Shown here one piece after another: positions 62,446 through 64,000 of a stretch of 64,000 nt of DNA. The notes under the pieces were generated by a model. That model did no database searches and was not told where the DNA came from. It worked only from the letters and a program-made list of their open reading frames with translations. Source of the stretch: Saccharibacillus soli (lineage in GTDB: Bacteria; Bacillota; Bacilli; Paenibacillales; Paenibacillaceae). Made by a program: the position numbers and the translations under genes. Every line of letters begins with the position of its first letter. Position 1 is the stretch's first letter. Where the stretch lies: the NCBI GenBank assembly GCA_002189105.1, contig NIOB01000001.1, positions 1,488,001 to 1,552,000 on the forward strand, read 5' to 3'.

Positions 62446-63426
62446 TCAGCTATGCCCAATCACCGCGTGCGGCACATAGGGTTCTTCCAGGCGCCGAATC
62501 TCTTCATCCGTCAAAAGAATCGACAAGGCAGCCACAGCATCATCAAGATGATGAGGCTTGGTAGCGCCTACGATAGGAGCGGTCACGGCGCTTTTTTGCA
62601 GCACCCAGGCCAGGGCGATCTGCGCACGCGGCACACCTCGTTCCTCTGCAACTTTGGCTACCGCTTCAACCACCCGGCGGTCTGCCGCCTCCGTCTGGTC
62701 ATACAACGTCCGGCCAAAAGCATCGTTCTCCGAACGCTTGCTGCTCTCCTCCCAATCGCGGGTTAGGCGCCCACGTGCCAGCGGACTCCACGGAATGACG
62801 CCGACTCCCTCTGATTCGCATAGCGGCAGCATCTCCCTTTCTTCCTCCCGGTAGAGCAGATTGACGTAATTCTGCATGCTGACGAACTTTGTCCAACCAT
62901 GAATTTCCGCCGTATGCTGCGCTTTGAGGAACTGCCAGGCAAACATCGAGGAGGCACCGATATATCGGGCCTTCCCCGCTTTGACCACATCATGCAATGC
63001 CTCCATCGTCTCTTCGATTGGCGTGTGCGGGTCCCAGCGATGAATCTGGTACAAGTCCACATAATCCATGCCCAGCCGCTGCAAACTATGGTCAATCTCA
63101 CTCAGAATCGCCTTCCGAGACAGTCCCCCACCATTGGGACCCGGCCGCATTCGTCCATGTACCTTGGTCGCCACTACCACTTCGTCGCGGTTGGCAAAAT
63201 CTTTTAACGCCCGACCGACAATCTCCTCACTCGTTCCATCCGAATAGACGTTAGCCGTATCGAAGAAATTGATGCCCAGTTCGAGCGCTTTTTGAATAAA
63301 AGGACGACTTTCTTCTTCGTTTAACGTCCATGCGTGGGCTCCCCGATCCGCAAGACCATAACTCATACAGCCCAGACACAATCGGGAGACGTCCATGCCG
63401 GTTTTGCCCAGTTTGATGTAATCCAT
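62446..63426 (-). CDS. Aldo/keto reductase
   Basis: The 326-residue enzyme has the aldo/keto-reductase barrel. The catalytic aspartate and tyrosine are in NFFDTANVYSDGTSEE, the lysine in VVVATKVHGRM, and the histidine in YQIHRWDPHTP. IPWSPLARGRLTRDWEE is typical of YghZ/YvgN-like members. It reduces aldehydes or ketones with NADPH; the natural substrate is unknown. ATG 63426 is preferred over GTG 63438, which lies inside the GGAG site. The gene ends 16 residues after the motif RRLEEPYVPHAVIG. Confidence 0.92.
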   Translation of the reverse strand: MDYIKLGKTGMDVSRLCLGCMSYGLADRGAHAWTLNEEESRPFIQKALELGINFFDTANVYSDGTSEEIVGRALKDFANRDEVVVATKVHGRMRPGPNGGGLSRKAILSEIDHSLQRLGMDYVDLYQIHRWDPHTPIEETMEALHDVVKAGKARYIGASSMFAWQFLKAQHTAEIHGWTKFVSMQNYVNLLYREEEREMLPLCESEGVGVIPWSPLARGRLTRDWEESSKRSENDAFGRTLYDQTEAADRRVVEAVAKVAEERGVPRAQIALAWVLQKSAVTAPIVGATKPHHLDDAVAALSILLTDEEIRRLEEPYVPHAVIGHS

Positions 63427-63540
63427 TTTTTCATCCACTCCTTTTCTTTTGGTTTTTGATAAGACGATTGAAGCTGTACAGACGCGCCTCTGCTGCCACG
63501 ACGCGCTGATTCGCCGCTTTCGCAGCTTCCAGTCAGTGGG

Positions 63541-64000
63541 CTACACCAGCAGATCCAGTGGATGACGGCGGACGTGATAGACATAGACCTTCGTGCGATG
63601 GAGATCGCCGCAGACTGTGACCGATTCCGGGTCCCAATCCTCAAAGGCAAAAAAGACACTTACGACTTTGGTTCCTTCCTCTGCTCTCTCCCACAGAATG
63701 GGACCCAGACGCCGCATCGCTGCCGGGTGCAGATAGCAGACCACGACATTCGCCTGTTCATACGGATAAACAAACAAATCGCCTCGTCGAAACGTCAAGC
63801 GCGACTTGGGCAGCCGATTGCCCCAGCCCAGCAGACGCGAGAACAGCAGCGGAACCCATGAATTCTCTACACCGGTGATCCGGCAGCGCGGAAACCGTCG
63901 GGCCAGGTTCACCGCAAGTGTACCGAAACCCGATCCGGCCTCTACAATCTCACTTCCTTCCGAAAGTTGGCCAATCTCCCGCATGACCATACGCCGCACA
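63541..64000 (-). CDS. Class I SAM methyltransferase, 5' end outside the window
   Basis: The open frame enters from the window's right edge and ends at 63541, with at least 152 residues. It has the SAM-binding motif IVEAGSGFGTLAVNLARRFP, then CRITGVENSWVPLLFSRL, and RRGDLFVYPYEQANVVVCYL, which fit the class I methyltransferase fold. Codons before the GTG at 63999 cannot be seen, so the real start may lie outside. The substrate is unknown; membrane-lipid or small-molecule methylation is possible. It lies about 115 bp upstream of the aldo/keto reductase on the same strand. Confidence 0.78.
   Translation of the reverse strand, partial: VRRMVMREIGQLSEGSEIVEAGSGFGTLAVNLARRFPRCRITGVENSWVPLLFSRLLGWGNRLPKSRLTFRRGDLFVYPYEQANVVVCYLHPAAMRRLGPILWERAEEGTKVVSVFFAFEDWDPESVTVCGDLHRTKVYVYHVRRHPLDLLV

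Overview
The window looks like a chromosome segment from a Paenibacillaceae bacterium (Paenibacillus/Saccharibacillus type). I infer this from gene content and style, not from a database match. The evidence is a LplB/YtcP-type sugar ABC operon next to a membrane-anchored AraC-type regulator, a Btr-like AraC regulator with a siderophore-binding domain, an SLH-anchored 5'-nucleotidase, a YtrA/YtrB-type GntR-ABC operon, a tyrosine T-box leader, strong GGAGG ribosome binding sites, several TTG/GTG starts and moderate-to-high GC. No rRNA, tRNA, CRISPR array, prophage or intact insertion sequence was seen.

Layout. 1-4.3 kb: a sugar-type ABC importer operon (binding lipoprotein, two permeases) followed by a truncated membrane regulator, all on the minus strand. 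4.6-24.2 kb: a long, almost all minus-strand accessory stretch of small single-function genes (kinase-like P-loop proteins, NUDIX, GNAT, VOC, methyltransferase, SET, RCC1 repeat, SMI1/KNR4, DUF4303, HEAT). It contains one NUDIX pseudogene and an iron-siderophore cluster (Fur box, binding protein, FhuF-like reductase, Btr-like regulator) at 16.2-19.8 kb. 24.4-30.7 kb: a TolB-like lipoprotein, a two-component system, a TPR-GGDEF diguanylate cyclase and a small alarmone synthetase. 30.9-36.6 kb: a GntR/ABC operon, a zinc alcohol dehydrogenase divergent from a LacI regulator with two matching operators, and a nucleotidyltransferase-like protein. 36.9-45 kb: a large secreted multidomain protein, MurB, TrhO, a YolD-like protein, a luciferase-like oxidoreductase and an acyltransferase.

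44.9-48.3 kb holds the most unusual coding element: an ECF sigma factor fused in frame to a large cytoplasmic YcdB/YcdC-like domain, next to a stand-alone paralogue of that domain. The junction still carries a ribosome binding site and ATG. 48.5-58 kb: two DinB paralogues, a cysteine synthase, LacZ, a second zinc dehydrogenase divergent from a LysR regulator, and tyrS with its T-box. 58.3-60.5 kb: an SLH-domain 5'-nucleotidase preceded by a good PhoP box, so phosphate scavenging is probably induced by starvation. 60.5-62.4 kb: a solitary PD-(D/E)XK-type nuclease flanked by non-coding DNA with several distinct repeat architectures. These are a degenerate ~25-bp array, a 10-bp-period array, a four-unit symmetric inverted element and a 7-bp-period array. 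The window ends with an aldo/keto reductase and a truncated methyltransferase.

Many starts were moved from the longest open frame to the codon with the best ribosome binding site; the reason is given in each entry.
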